Shown: positions 11,149 to 18,950 of the stretch, piece after piece
Numbering within the stretch: position 1 is the stretch's first letter
How the letters are laid out: each line of letters opens with the position of its first letter
From: a virus
IMG/VR virus record: IMGVR_UViG_3300047564_000689
Coordinates: 1 to 23,300 of that record
Strand: one strand, 5' to 3'
DNA length: 23,300 bases
Position numbers and translations under genes: made by a program
The notes under the pieces: model-generated
Seen by the model: only the letters and a program-made list of their open reading frames with translations
The model's database searches: none
Told to the model about the DNA's origin: nothing

Positions 11149-12127
11149 TTTTAGATCTCATGATATTGATGAGCTTTGTGGCATAAGCCGGATCAGTTGC
11201 GTAGCCCTCGTGGACAAGAAGCTGAGCGCATTGTTCAGGGTTAGTGGCACGGTTGACGCCCTTCATGTCTTTGTAGTCCTTGTACCACTTGGTCACAAGA
11301 TCAGAGACGCAGGCATCGAGGGACGGGTAGTCCTTGAACCAGGCATCAACCTTGCGCTCCATACCAGCAATGAACTCAGTGGTACGGACAAGGGAGCCTT
11401 CACCAGTTCGGCCTTTAATGCCAAAGTAATTGTTCTTACCTGAGGTGTGCTGACCCCAGCCAGACTCAAGAGCCCATTGAGCAGCAACCACTTCGGGGTA
11501 CTTAGCACCAGCCGTTCTGGCTGCAGCTTTGACGCCTTCCCACGAGTTGGATGCGTGTTTTGCAGGAACTTCGATGCTGGGTTTGTCGAGGCGGAAGGTC
11601 ATGAACCAGCCAGTCCTGGGGCCTTCGACTTCCCAGCGACGTAGCCAGTTCTTCCAGGAATAGCGGACATCTTTGCCACCAGAGCCGATCTTGACGTAGC
11701 CACCAATCACGTTGTCCAGCTCCCCATAGGGATCGTGGAAGACACCATTGACTCCGTCATCACCAATGAGGAGCATCCAGTGGCCACCACCGCTGGGGGC
11801 AGTGACTGGTCCGTGATGAAGGATGCCAGTGGCTACAGGGAAGCCAGCCCTTAGTTCGGAGAGAAGGGTGGCCTTTGTTCCGTTTTTGTAAAAGCTTGCA
11901 AGAACACCATATTGCTGACAAGCTTTGATGTGAGCGGTGTATTGAGTTGTATCACCGTATTTAAGTACGGTCTTTAAGTAGTCATCGTCAGCATTACTAC
12001 CACGCAGGGCATCAGGACGGAGATACTTGATGGCCATAGCACATGTTGAGCTAAAGCACATTCGATCTCCGTGCCTGGTTGCACTGTCCCCTTGAGCGTA
12101 GTATTGCCTTACTGGCAACACGGTCAT
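11141..12127 (-). CDS. Two-domain endolysin: C39-like peptidase plus glucosaminidase
   Basis: A 328-aa protein with two catalytic units. Residues 8-180 resemble the C39-type papain fold: Cys24 (RMCFSSTCAMAIKYL), His116 (GGGHWMLLIGDD) and Asp132 (FHDPYG) are in triad order. Residues 190-328 are a FlgJ/Lyz2-type N-acetylglucosaminidase, with Glu221 in AAQWALESGWGQ and GKNNYFGIKG. There is no signal peptide, so release needs a holin, and small membrane proteins flank it on both sides. It would cleave both peptide and glycan in the host wall. The ATG at 12127 has AAGG eight bases upstream. The C39-like part might instead be an inactive or binding domain. Confidence 0.85.
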   Translation of the reverse strand: MTVLPVRQYYAQGDSATRHGDRMCFSSTCAMAIKYLRPDALRGSNADDDYLKTVLKYGDTTQYTAHIKACQQYGVLASFYKNGTKATLLSELRAGFPVATGILHHGPVTAPSGGGHWMLLIGDDGVNGVFHDPYGELDNVIGGYVKIGSGGKDVRYSWKNWLRRWEVEGPRTGWFMTFRLDKPSIEVPAKHASNSWEGVKAAARTAGAKYPEVVAAQWALESGWGQHTSGKNNYFGIKGRTGEGSLVRTTEFIAGMERKVDAWFKDYPSLDACVSDLVTKWYKDYKDMKGVNRATNPEQCAQLLVHEGYATDPAYATKLINIMRSKNG

Positions 12128-12130
12128 CGC

Positions 12131-12331
12131 TCAGCCTTGGATGATTTTCTTGATCTGTTCGATCTTGTCGTCTTCTTTACGCAGAGGCTTCAGTGCGCTC
12201 ACAGCGTTGGAAAGGAGTTGAACAAGGCCGTTGGACTTGAGCTGGCTTTGTCCGACAACTTCAGAAGAAAGAAAAAGGACGAAGAAAATAACGGTCTCGA
12301 TGGAGACCTTAATACCAAAAAAGGTAAGCAT
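12131..12331 (-). CDS. Small one-TM protein upstream of endolysin
   Basis: A 66-aa protein: MLTFFGIKVSIETVIFFVLF with a hydrophobic segment at about 9-25, then a polar helix and a charged tail (KPLRKEDDKIEQIKKIIQG). It ends 3 bases before the endolysin ATG and begins just after the small tail protein. One TM and a basic tail next to an endolysin make it a holin or antiholin candidate, but single-TM proteins of this kind are also common unknowns in cyanophages. The start has no clear ribosome site, so translation may be coupled. Confidence 0.65.
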   Translation of the reverse strand: MLTFFGIKVSIETVIFFVLFLSSEVVGQSQLKSNGLVQLLSNAVSALKPLRKEDDKIEQIKKIIQG

Positions 12332-12336
12332 TGTAG

Positions 12337-12567
12337 TTATTCAGTAACTGGGGGTTCTGTAGGTGCTTCAGTTGGGGGCTCAGGAGCCGGAGTCGGGGCC
12401 ACATAGGTGCCATCCGCTTGCTTGATCCAGTTCTGCTCCACGTTGTCGGGGCAGGACTCAAACATGGCCACCACTTGAGGAGTGAAGCAATCTTCGATGG
12501 TGAAGCCTTCAGGAGGCGTGAACACTTCGATGACCGTGTTCTCAGTAGAAAGTCGTGCGTAGTTCAT
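12337..12567 (-). CDS. Small tail-associated protein, Pro-rich C terminus
   Basis: I use ATG 12567 (MNYARLSTENTVIEVFTPPE...). A GTG at 12576 overlapping the previous stop would add three residues. Motifs are EGFTIEDCFTPQVVAMFESC, then WIKQADGTYVAPTP and a Pro/Thr/Glu tail. The W-x-DGTYVAP end recalls small tail-fibre accessory proteins (XkdW-like and tail assembly proteins) seen downstream of fibres. It may chaperone or cap the glycine-rich protein. Two Cys are present. The function is inferred from place and motif. Confidence 0.7.
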   Translation of the reverse strand: MNYARLSTENTVIEVFTPPEGFTIEDCFTPQVVAMFESCPDNVEQNWIKQADGTYVAPTPAPEPPTEAPTEPPVTE

Positions 12568-12572
12568 GGGGA

Positions 12573-13664
12573 TCACCAGTAGATAATTACAGCGCCAGGG
12601 CCACCACGCCCGGAAATCGCGTCGTTGGTTACGGCTGAATTACATGCGGCTGCACCACCGCCACCACCGTTTCCACCAGATCCGCCAGCAGCTTTAGCTG
12701 ATGAGCAAGACGCGCTACCACCGCCAGCACCAAATCCACCGTTCCCAGCAACGCCATTTTGACCGTTTATATGGATGCCAGGCCCTGAAGCGCCTGGTCC
12801 ACTATTACCTGCTGCTCCTTGCACACTAATAAAACCCCAAGTTCCTGCCCCAGAGCCATCGACTTGCCAAGGAAACCACCAATCAACACCAGAGCCATTT
12901 CCAGGCATTCCTATTGTCGTAGTGGTGCCTGTGATGTAATACCCCCCAAGACCTCCAGCCGTTGCGCGACCTGATCCACCACTGGCTCCAAGGGAGCTAC
13001 TTGCGGTGGGCATAGATCCGTAGCCACCAGTGCCATGGCCACCTTCGCCACCACTGTTGTCAGTTAGTGTTCTGGTAGGTAAGCAGCACCAGGAGCCGCC
13101 AGCAGAAGCCTGAACAGAGGCACTGGCAATGTTGCTTGATGTTTGACCAATGCCAAATGGCGTTCCAGAGGACCCACCGCCAGTGGTGGCACCAGTCGTA
13201 GAGCTGGGGTTATCTCCAGATGAACCACCAGTTGATGTAAATGCCTCAGACACGCCGGAAGTTGTGCCTGTGCCACCGGGAATGGCTGAGGCGCTTGACA
13301 CTAACCCTCCGGCACCACCAGTAGCTGATAAGAACGCACCGATGCTACTAGTTCCACCAGCGTTGCCGGGTGTATTAGTGATTCCAACTGAGGCTCCTCC
13401 GCTGCCAACTGTGACGGCAATACTCTGGCCTGGAGTGACCGCAATTATTCCTTGGGCGTAGCCGCCGCCAGCGCCACCCCTGGAATAATTACCAGAAGCA
13501 GCACGTCCCCCACTGCCGCCACCACCAATCGCAACCCCAAGAATCTGCGTAACTGCGTCGGGCACAATAAATGTGTACGAGCCACTGACAAGATAAAGAC
13601 GTCGGTCGACACGGAATCGCCCGAGTGCGCTGCCGCTAGAACTTGTCGAAATAGAACGTCCCAT
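12573..13664 (-). CDS. Glycine-rich putative receptor-binding adhesin
   Basis: A 363-aa protein. Residues 1-40 contain a beta segment (RLYLVSGSYTFIVPDAVTQI). From about 45 to the end it is rich in Gly with GG, GGG and GxGG motifs and almost no charge, ending in GRGGPGAVIIYW, typical of the glycine-rich phage tail domain. Poly-Gly-II packing, as in T-even gp38 adhesins, is plausible, with variable loops between Gly strands (WCCLPTR, DWWFPWQVDG). It follows the short fibre and the beta-rich 103-aa protein, which suggests a distal tip. Such proteins change fast because they set host range. Confidence 0.75.
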   Translation of the reverse strand: MGRSISTSSSGSALGRFRVDRRLYLVSGSYTFIVPDAVTQILGVAIGGGGSGGRAASGNYSRGGAGGGYAQGIIAVTPGQSIAVTVGSGGASVGITNTPGNAGGTSSIGAFLSATGGAGGLVSSASAIPGGTGTTSGVSEAFTSTGGSSGDNPSSTTGATTGGGSSGTPFGIGQTSSNIASASVQASAGGSWCCLPTRTLTDNSGGEGGHGTGGYGSMPTASSSLGASGGSGRATAGGLGGYYITGTTTTIGMPGNGSGVDWWFPWQVDGSGAGTWGFISVQGAAGNSGPGASGPGIHINGQNGVAGNGGFGAGGGSASCSSAKAAGGSGGNGGGGGAAACNSAVTNDAISGRGGPGAVIIYW

Positions 13665-13666
13665 GA

Positions 13667-13978
13667 TTAAGCCTCGTACCCATAAACGTTGACAGAAGCA
13701 GTCGCTGCACTGACGTATGCAACGACTTGTTTTGTGGCTTCCGCCACGATCCCCGTCCGCTCCAGGACCCCGTTGGCGGGGATGGATGCGTCGTATTCAA
13801 GCCACTCCCCATTGCCCGGGGTAGCTGTTGCTGCCACCGCCAGCCGTGCGGTGATCGCACTGGACCCACGGTTGCAGATGTTTACCGTGAAGGTTGCAGT
13901 TGTTGCAGCAGGGACGGTATAGACTGTTGTATTAGTTGTTGCTGTTGGATTTGATTGTCCAAGAATTCCAGAAGCCAT
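13667..13978 (-). CDS. Beta-rich small virion/tail protein, 103 aa
   Basis: MASGILGQSNPTATTNTTVY... with alternating Ala/Thr/Val strands (ATTATFTVNICNRGSSAITA, EWLEYDASIPANGVLERTGI, KQVVAYVSAATASVNVYGYEA), giving a probable beta-sandwich. Similar short proteins are common next to phage fibres. It starts 2 bases after the fibre stop and ends 2 bases before the glycine-rich gene, so it likely links or decorates the fibre. There are no catalytic motifs. Confidence 0.7.
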   Translation of the reverse strand: MASGILGQSNPTATTNTTVYTVPAATTATFTVNICNRGSSAITARLAVAATATPGNGEWLEYDASIPANGVLERTGIVAEATKQVVAYVSAATASVNVYGYEA

Positions 13979-13980
13979 AA

Positions 13981-14799
13981 TCAGAAGGAAGAAGCGAAAT
14001 AGACGAATGCTGGCGTCGAATATGTGCGATCAAGCTTTGCAGGAGTCACCGCAGCATTGTTGATCTTTGACGTAGTGACTGCACTATCATTGATCTTTGA
14101 CGCGGTAATTGCATTAGCATTAATTGTCCAAGTCGTTAGATCTAGGCTGACTTGGATGTCACCCTTTGATCCAGAGGTAACATTGCCTGCGCCAATCGCA
14201 AAGCCATCGACGTACGCTTTTGTTGTTGCGTGGGTGCCAACAGTCGGCGTACCAACAGAAACCGGATTAGTGAAGCTATAGTTAGCCGTAAGGGTCAGGC
14301 TACCTGTATCCTTCACAAATGTATCCACATACCCCTTTGTAGCAAATTGGTTGCTATTGACGGGAGTAGGACCAGTTGGTGATTGTGCAAAGCTGGCACT
14401 TCCAGTGAAAGTCGTGTTCGCTAAAGAAGTGGAACCAGTGAAGGTATAGTTAGCCAGCAAGGTGACGTTGCCAACGTCCTTCAATGTATAGTTATTAACT
14501 TCCTGAGAAACGTACAGAGTTTGCGTGTAGTTCTCATTAAGGTCCTGAGACCTGATGGCAGAACCTGGATAGAAGGTGGCAGCCAGTTGGCTATCATCCG
14601 TCTCCCGATAAATTCGGATCACTGCACCGTTGACGGGAGCCGTGTTGAATTGAACAGTAGTGGCGTTGGCTAAAGTGTATGCAGTTGTAAGAACTCCATT
14701 AAGGCTAACCTTGATGTGAGTTGTATCTAAGTATGGGAAGGTAAAAGAAAAGAGGACGGTGGTTCCGTCCCCTGTGTAAGTATTCTGAGTGACGGCCAT
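13981..14799 (-). CDS. Short tail fibre (T7 gp17 N-terminal domain type)
   Basis: A 272-aa protein. Residues 1-130 match the T7 tail-fibre N-terminal attachment domain: NTYTGDGTTVLFSFTFPYLD, HIKVSLNG, RIYRETDDSQL and AIRSQDLNENYTQTLY. The rest has fibre repeats (ATKGYVDTF and TTKAYVDGF) and a series of SKINDSAVTTSKINNAAVTP turns, ending YFASSF. At 272 aa it is about half of T7 gp17 and lacks a receptor-binding tip of its own. The tip is likely carried by the next two genes. The start overlaps the previous stop (TAATG). Confidence 0.85.
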   Translation of the reverse strand: MAVTQNTYTGDGTTVLFSFTFPYLDTTHIKVSLNGVLTTAYTLANATTVQFNTAPVNGAVIRIYRETDDSQLAATFYPGSAIRSQDLNENYTQTLYVSQEVNNYTLKDVGNVTLLANYTFTGSTSLANTTFTGSASFAQSPTGPTPVNSNQFATKGYVDTFVKDTGSLTLTANYSFTNPVSVGTPTVGTHATTKAYVDGFAIGAGNVTSGSKGDIQVSLDLTTWTINANAITASKINDSAVTTSKINNAAVTPAKLDRTYSTPAFVYFASSF

Positions 14800-17700
14800 T
14801 ACTTGTTAACCATGTTAAGAAGTGCGTTAGCACGTTCGGTATCACCAGACTGACGAGCCTTCTTGGAAAGCTGTCGAATAGACTGAGTTTCTACAAGTTG
14901 AGCAACATTGTCTTCTGTGGCTTGCAGCTCCATCCATGCCTGTTTCTTGGCATTTTCAAGGATGGTTTTGATCCTTGCGCCGTGCAGAGTCTCGTCAACG
15001 GTATAAGGACGGCTTGCAGCGCGATCCCGCTCCATGTTGAGGATTGACTCAATCATCTGTGGATTCTTAAATTCAGCAGCAAGTTGAGCCTCAAGGTTTT
15101 GCTTGCCAATGAGATATTGGTACCTTGACTTCATTGCTGGTGTCAGAACTTCGTTGTTCGGGCCAGTGTTGAAAGTTGTCTTAGCATCAATGCCTGAGCG
15201 GAAGAAAAGATCTCGGGTTGGGGTAGATCCCAAGTTAATCTGGAAGGGAGACACAGCATTAAATGCACGTGTCATGAAGTCATAGTCATTGATCCTGGCA
15301 CCCGTCAGGATGTCGTGGCGGTAAGGAAGTTTCCCGTCAGGACCAGCCAGGAATTCTGCGTACAGGTTTCGGTTGCGTAGAGAGTCCTGAATGCCGTTAT
15401 CCAGTTCGCGCATACCAGGGCTTAATAGTTTGCCAATCTCATTCCGCATACCACCCCAAGGAATGGTGTTGTTTGCGATGTTGGCGAGAATACCTGCTGG
15501 TCGTGTACCCTTAAGCTGCATGAAGTCATTAAGCTGCGTAATCCCAGCAAGGAATGATTTATTGGTAACATTTGCTCCAATAACGTGACCTAAGCGGCCA
15601 AACATATCTTCAGTCCACTTCTCACCCATTTCACGTGAGGCGTCACCGATATCAGCGACAGTGGAAAGAAAACTATTAAACGGTTCAAGAGCGTCGTAGC
15701 TGATGTACTTATCACCCACCTTGAGCGACCGTGGACGCCAGCCCATTTGAATCCAAGTATCACGGAGCTGCTTGTCAGCAGGACCATTGCCCGTCAGCAT
15801 TCCATTAAGAAATAACGTTGAGGCGGTCATGACAGTGGCATAGCCAAGGGCAACACGCCCATTAACAAGGGCCTTCATAGCAGCATGATCTTCAGGACTC
15901 TTGATGCCGTAAGTCAGCATCTTGGGATCATCCCAGGCAAGATTCCTAATGTCATGCACCTCTTGAAGCTTTCTATTGAGCAAAGGGGTGTGCTTAGCAG
16001 TCAGCTCTAGGGCGTTGTATGCAGTCTTAGTGAAGAGCAAGAATGGTTTAGCAAAAGGAGCCTTCTCAGCAAACCGCTCAAAGTCCGCAGCCCAGCCACG
16101 AAGGTCCTGAGTAAGAGAGACTTCTTCTTGGGCTCGTTTCAGTAGTGTGTCCTGGATCTGTCCATCAGCAGACCACACTTCACGTTCAAACTTAGCCTCA
16201 TACAGCCTGGTGAGCTGCTTAGCATCAGCATCAGACACAACGCCTTTAGCCTGCTTGAGAGTCTCATAGGCATCATTGAACGCCAGTTGACGAACACGGC
16301 CACGAGCAAGTAGATGCCCGAAGAACTGGTCTCCAGCAGCCATGGCCCGGCTACTCCAGTTGAACAGTGGAAACTGGTTAAGCTTCCGAATCAAGTCGGC
16401 ACTGTTGTAAGCGAAGTTATCGCCATTGGAGCCAAACTGACGGAAGTATTGACCCATCGCTTCCCATTCAAGATCCCTTGCACGATTGATCTCAATGCTG
16501 TCAGCAATGGATTTGGTCGTAGGAGTGTCACCTGTGATTTGACCAGCCCAACGCTGCTTGGCAAACATCCACGCCTCACCAATGGACTCCTGCATAGCAC
16601 TGATGCCAGCAAAGGCTCCACGGGTTACCTGATCATCTCCACGGAGATAGTCACCCATACTGCCAATGATCGTGGCTACGGGTCGCATGAAGGTTGAGAG
16701 CCCTGTTCCAGTGAATGCCCGCATCGGAGTACGAGGACCAGACAAAACACTGTGAACCATCATCGATTGTAATTCACTGACTACTGCACTCTTTTGCGAG
16801 TGATCAGCATCGGTGTATCCATGAAGTTTGTTCTTAAAGAACGATTCAAGGTCCTTGAAGCTGGAGATCTTGTCACCAGCAGTTGCAAGAAATTCAATGT
16901 AGGTGTTGAGAAGGGCGTCATTGGTATCACCACGAAGGGCTTGCTTAATCGTGTTGACCTGGGCTGCAGCGGCATCAGAAGCCTCAGTCAGCTTGGTCAT
17001 AAAGTCGATATCTTTGTCAGCACTATTGGCGACACCACCCGAAACGGACTTACCCTTTCCGGTACCCATCATTCGCAGGTTATAACTATTCAGCATCGAT
17101 GTCTCTTTCCGCAGTCGTGCCAATGTGGCAATCCGACTGAAAATCAAGTCACCAAGGCTATCTTTGTCAAGGATATCAATTTGATCGGAGACGCTTTGAG
17201 CACCACGAGCTACGTCTCGGACCTGCTTAAGCAACGTACCCACAAGGACATCGTGAGCCATCAGTTGAGAAGCATTCAGGATCTCGCGACCTTCTGCAAC
17301 GTTTCCTCCAAACTTCGGGCCACCCTCAGGGTTGCCAAACGTTCCAAGGAAATCAACAATCTGCTCATCTGAGACGGGAGTCTCACGATAGTGCCCAGAG
17401 TCATCGAGAAACTCATTGACACGAATTTGAGCATCAAGCAGATCGTTTTGAATCTCCTTGGCACTTGCAGCACCGTAGATCTTCTTGAAGTCAGGATCGG
17501 CTTGGTAGAACTTGGCAAGGTTCTCAGCCTCCTGAACAGTCATTCCAGGGGCACCAACTTCCATGCGGCGAATCTGCGCTTCAGTCAGAACAGAACGTGG
17601 TGTACCTTCGGCTTGAGTCAGATCCTTCTTGATGACCACGGTATCCCGCAGGGCACCCATCGGATCACCATCTGCAGTGATCGCTTGGCCACGCTCCGGG

Positions 17701-18950
17701 GTTCCACCGTCATAGACAAATGCATCATCGGGATCCACCTCCTCACGAGAGATGCGATCCATTGCCACATCGGTGCTTTGATCAGCCTGACGTGTAGCAC
17801 GAAGCTCGTAGTTACGGTTAGGACCCCAATCCACACCACGCTTGTTGGCCTCATCGACCATCAGCTTTTGCTTCTGTGCATCATCAAGCTTGGACCAAGG
17901 ACTTGCTCCGGTGGAATTGACACGCTTCTGCCATTGAGCAAAGGTCTCGTCAGTCAAGAGTTTAGCTTTCTCGCTCTTATGGGCAGCCATCTCCACGCGC
18001 TTGCGAGCCTCCCTTTCAACACGTTGTGTTAGGGCTTGATAGGCGCGCTCTTCTTGACCACGGAGTTCAGTCAGGTGTCGGTCCTGAGCCAGCTTGGCAA
18101 TGTCAGGATCAAGTGGCTTTACATTCCCAGCACGAGCCGCCTTAACACCACGTACACCAGCACCAGCAGCCTCGAACGCAGCACCAAAGACGCCACCAAT
18201 GCCAAGGCCATCAGCCATGTTGTAGACAGCACGCTGAGCCGGTGACATGTCGTCATTCGTCGCGATTGGCGCAAGAATTGACTTCCATTCCGGTTTCAGC
18301 TTGATCAGTGCTGCTGCTACATTACTTTCTTGGGATTGGTTGCTAGTAACATCAGCCACAAGGCCAAGAGCAGCATCCTGAGCCAACCGGCCCTGGACAG
18401 TGGTCTTGTTGCCAGAGAGGAACTTGAGTGGCTTAGCCGCAGCCTTACCCACAGGCCCGGCTTTAGCGACAACTCCAGCAGTTTTACCAGCCACTCCACG
18501 GGTAGCCACGCCGAGAGTAATCAGCTCTACAGCAGATCGGAGGACGTTACCCCACACTGTACGGGTAATGGGCTTCTCCAATTGCATGAACGGTGGTTTG
18601 TAGTCGTCACCTTTCTCGTAAAATTTAGGGTCAAGCCACTTAGGAAGGGCCATGACGCTGTTAGCAGCATCGACGACACCACCACCTACGGCATTAACAG
18701 CTTCCTGAGCATTCTCACCCAGGCCAAACTCCTTAGGTTTAAGGGTTTGATGTGGAGGTTTAGGTCGCCCTGTTTTAGGATCAATGGATTGTTGAAGGGC
18801 TTTCTGTTCGGCGGCAGCCTGTTGCTTGGCTTGTTCATCCTGCTGCTTCCGAAGAGCTTGCTCATTATCAAGTTGGAGATTGATACGCCGATCGTTTAAT
18901 ACGTCTTGTTGATCAATCTGAATATTGTCTTCAGAAAAAGGGGTAAACAT
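14799..18950 (-). CDS. Internal virion/core protein, gp16-like
   Basis: A 1383-aa protein, the largest in the window, in the place of T7 gp16, the ejected core protein that helps DNA enter the cell. The N terminus is Gln-rich coiled coil (EQALRKQQDEQ, AEQKALQQ). Hydrophobic or Gly/Ala stretches lie at about 145-180 (ITLGVATRGVAGKTAGVVAK) and 245-270. Long charged helical regions run to the end. No lytic transglycosylase is visible at the N terminus, unlike T7 gp16; the muralytic domain is on the preceding protein instead. The gene starts and ends in TAATG overlaps. Confidence 0.75.
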   Translation of the reverse strand: MFTPFSEDNIQIDQQDVLNDRRINLQLDNEQALRKQQDEQAKQQAAAEQKALQQSIDPKTGRPKPPHQTLKPKEFGLGENAQEAVNAVGGGVVDAANSVMALPKWLDPKFYEKGDDYKPPFMQLEKPITRTVWGNVLRSAVELITLGVATRGVAGKTAGVVAKAGPVGKAAAKPLKFLSGNKTTVQGRLAQDAALGLVADVTSNQSQESNVAAALIKLKPEWKSILAPIATNDDMSPAQRAVYNMADGLGIGGVFGAAFEAAGAGVRGVKAARAGNVKPLDPDIAKLAQDRHLTELRGQEERAYQALTQRVEREARKRVEMAAHKSEKAKLLTDETFAQWQKRVNSTGASPWSKLDDAQKQKLMVDEANKRGVDWGPNRNYELRATRQADQSTDVAMDRISREEVDPDDAFVYDGGTPERGQAITADGDPMGALRDTVVIKKDLTQAEGTPRSVLTEAQIRRMEVGAPGMTVQEAENLAKFYQADPDFKKIYGAASAKEIQNDLLDAQIRVNEFLDDSGHYRETPVSDEQIVDFLGTFGNPEGGPKFGGNVAEGREILNASQLMAHDVLVGTLLKQVRDVARGAQSVSDQIDILDKDSLGDLIFSRIATLARLRKETSMLNSYNLRMMGTGKGKSVSGGVANSADKDIDFMTKLTEASDAAAAQVNTIKQALRGDTNDALLNTYIEFLATAGDKISSFKDLESFFKNKLHGYTDADHSQKSAVVSELQSMMVHSVLSGPRTPMRAFTGTGLSTFMRPVATIIGSMGDYLRGDDQVTRGAFAGISAMQESIGEAWMFAKQRWAGQITGDTPTTKSIADSIEINRARDLEWEAMGQYFRQFGSNGDNFAYNSADLIRKLNQFPLFNWSSRAMAAGDQFFGHLLARGRVRQLAFNDAYETLKQAKGVVSDADAKQLTRLYEAKFEREVWSADGQIQDTLLKRAQEEVSLTQDLRGWAADFERFAEKAPFAKPFLLFTKTAYNALELTAKHTPLLNRKLQEVHDIRNLAWDDPKMLTYGIKSPEDHAAMKALVNGRVALGYATVMTASTLFLNGMLTGNGPADKQLRDTWIQMGWRPRSLKVGDKYISYDALEPFNSFLSTVADIGDASREMGEKWTEDMFGRLGHVIGANVTNKSFLAGITQLNDFMQLKGTRPAGILANIANNTIPWGGMRNEIGKLLSPGMRELDNGIQDSLRNRNLYAEFLAGPDGKLPYRHDILTGARINDYDFMTRAFNAVSPFQINLGSTPTRDLFFRSGIDAKTTFNTGPNNEVLTPAMKSRYQYLIGKQNLEAQLAAEFKNPQMIESILNMERDRAASRPYTVDETLHGARIKTILENAKKQAWMELQATEDNVAQLVETQSIRQLSKKARQSGDTERANALLNMVNK

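Noticed and set aside
12600-13600. Tandem GCC/ACC-rich DNA in the glycine-rich gene as a repeat array or CRISPR
   Set aside because: The repetition follows from Gly codons; units vary in length and no fixed repeat-spacer pattern is present.
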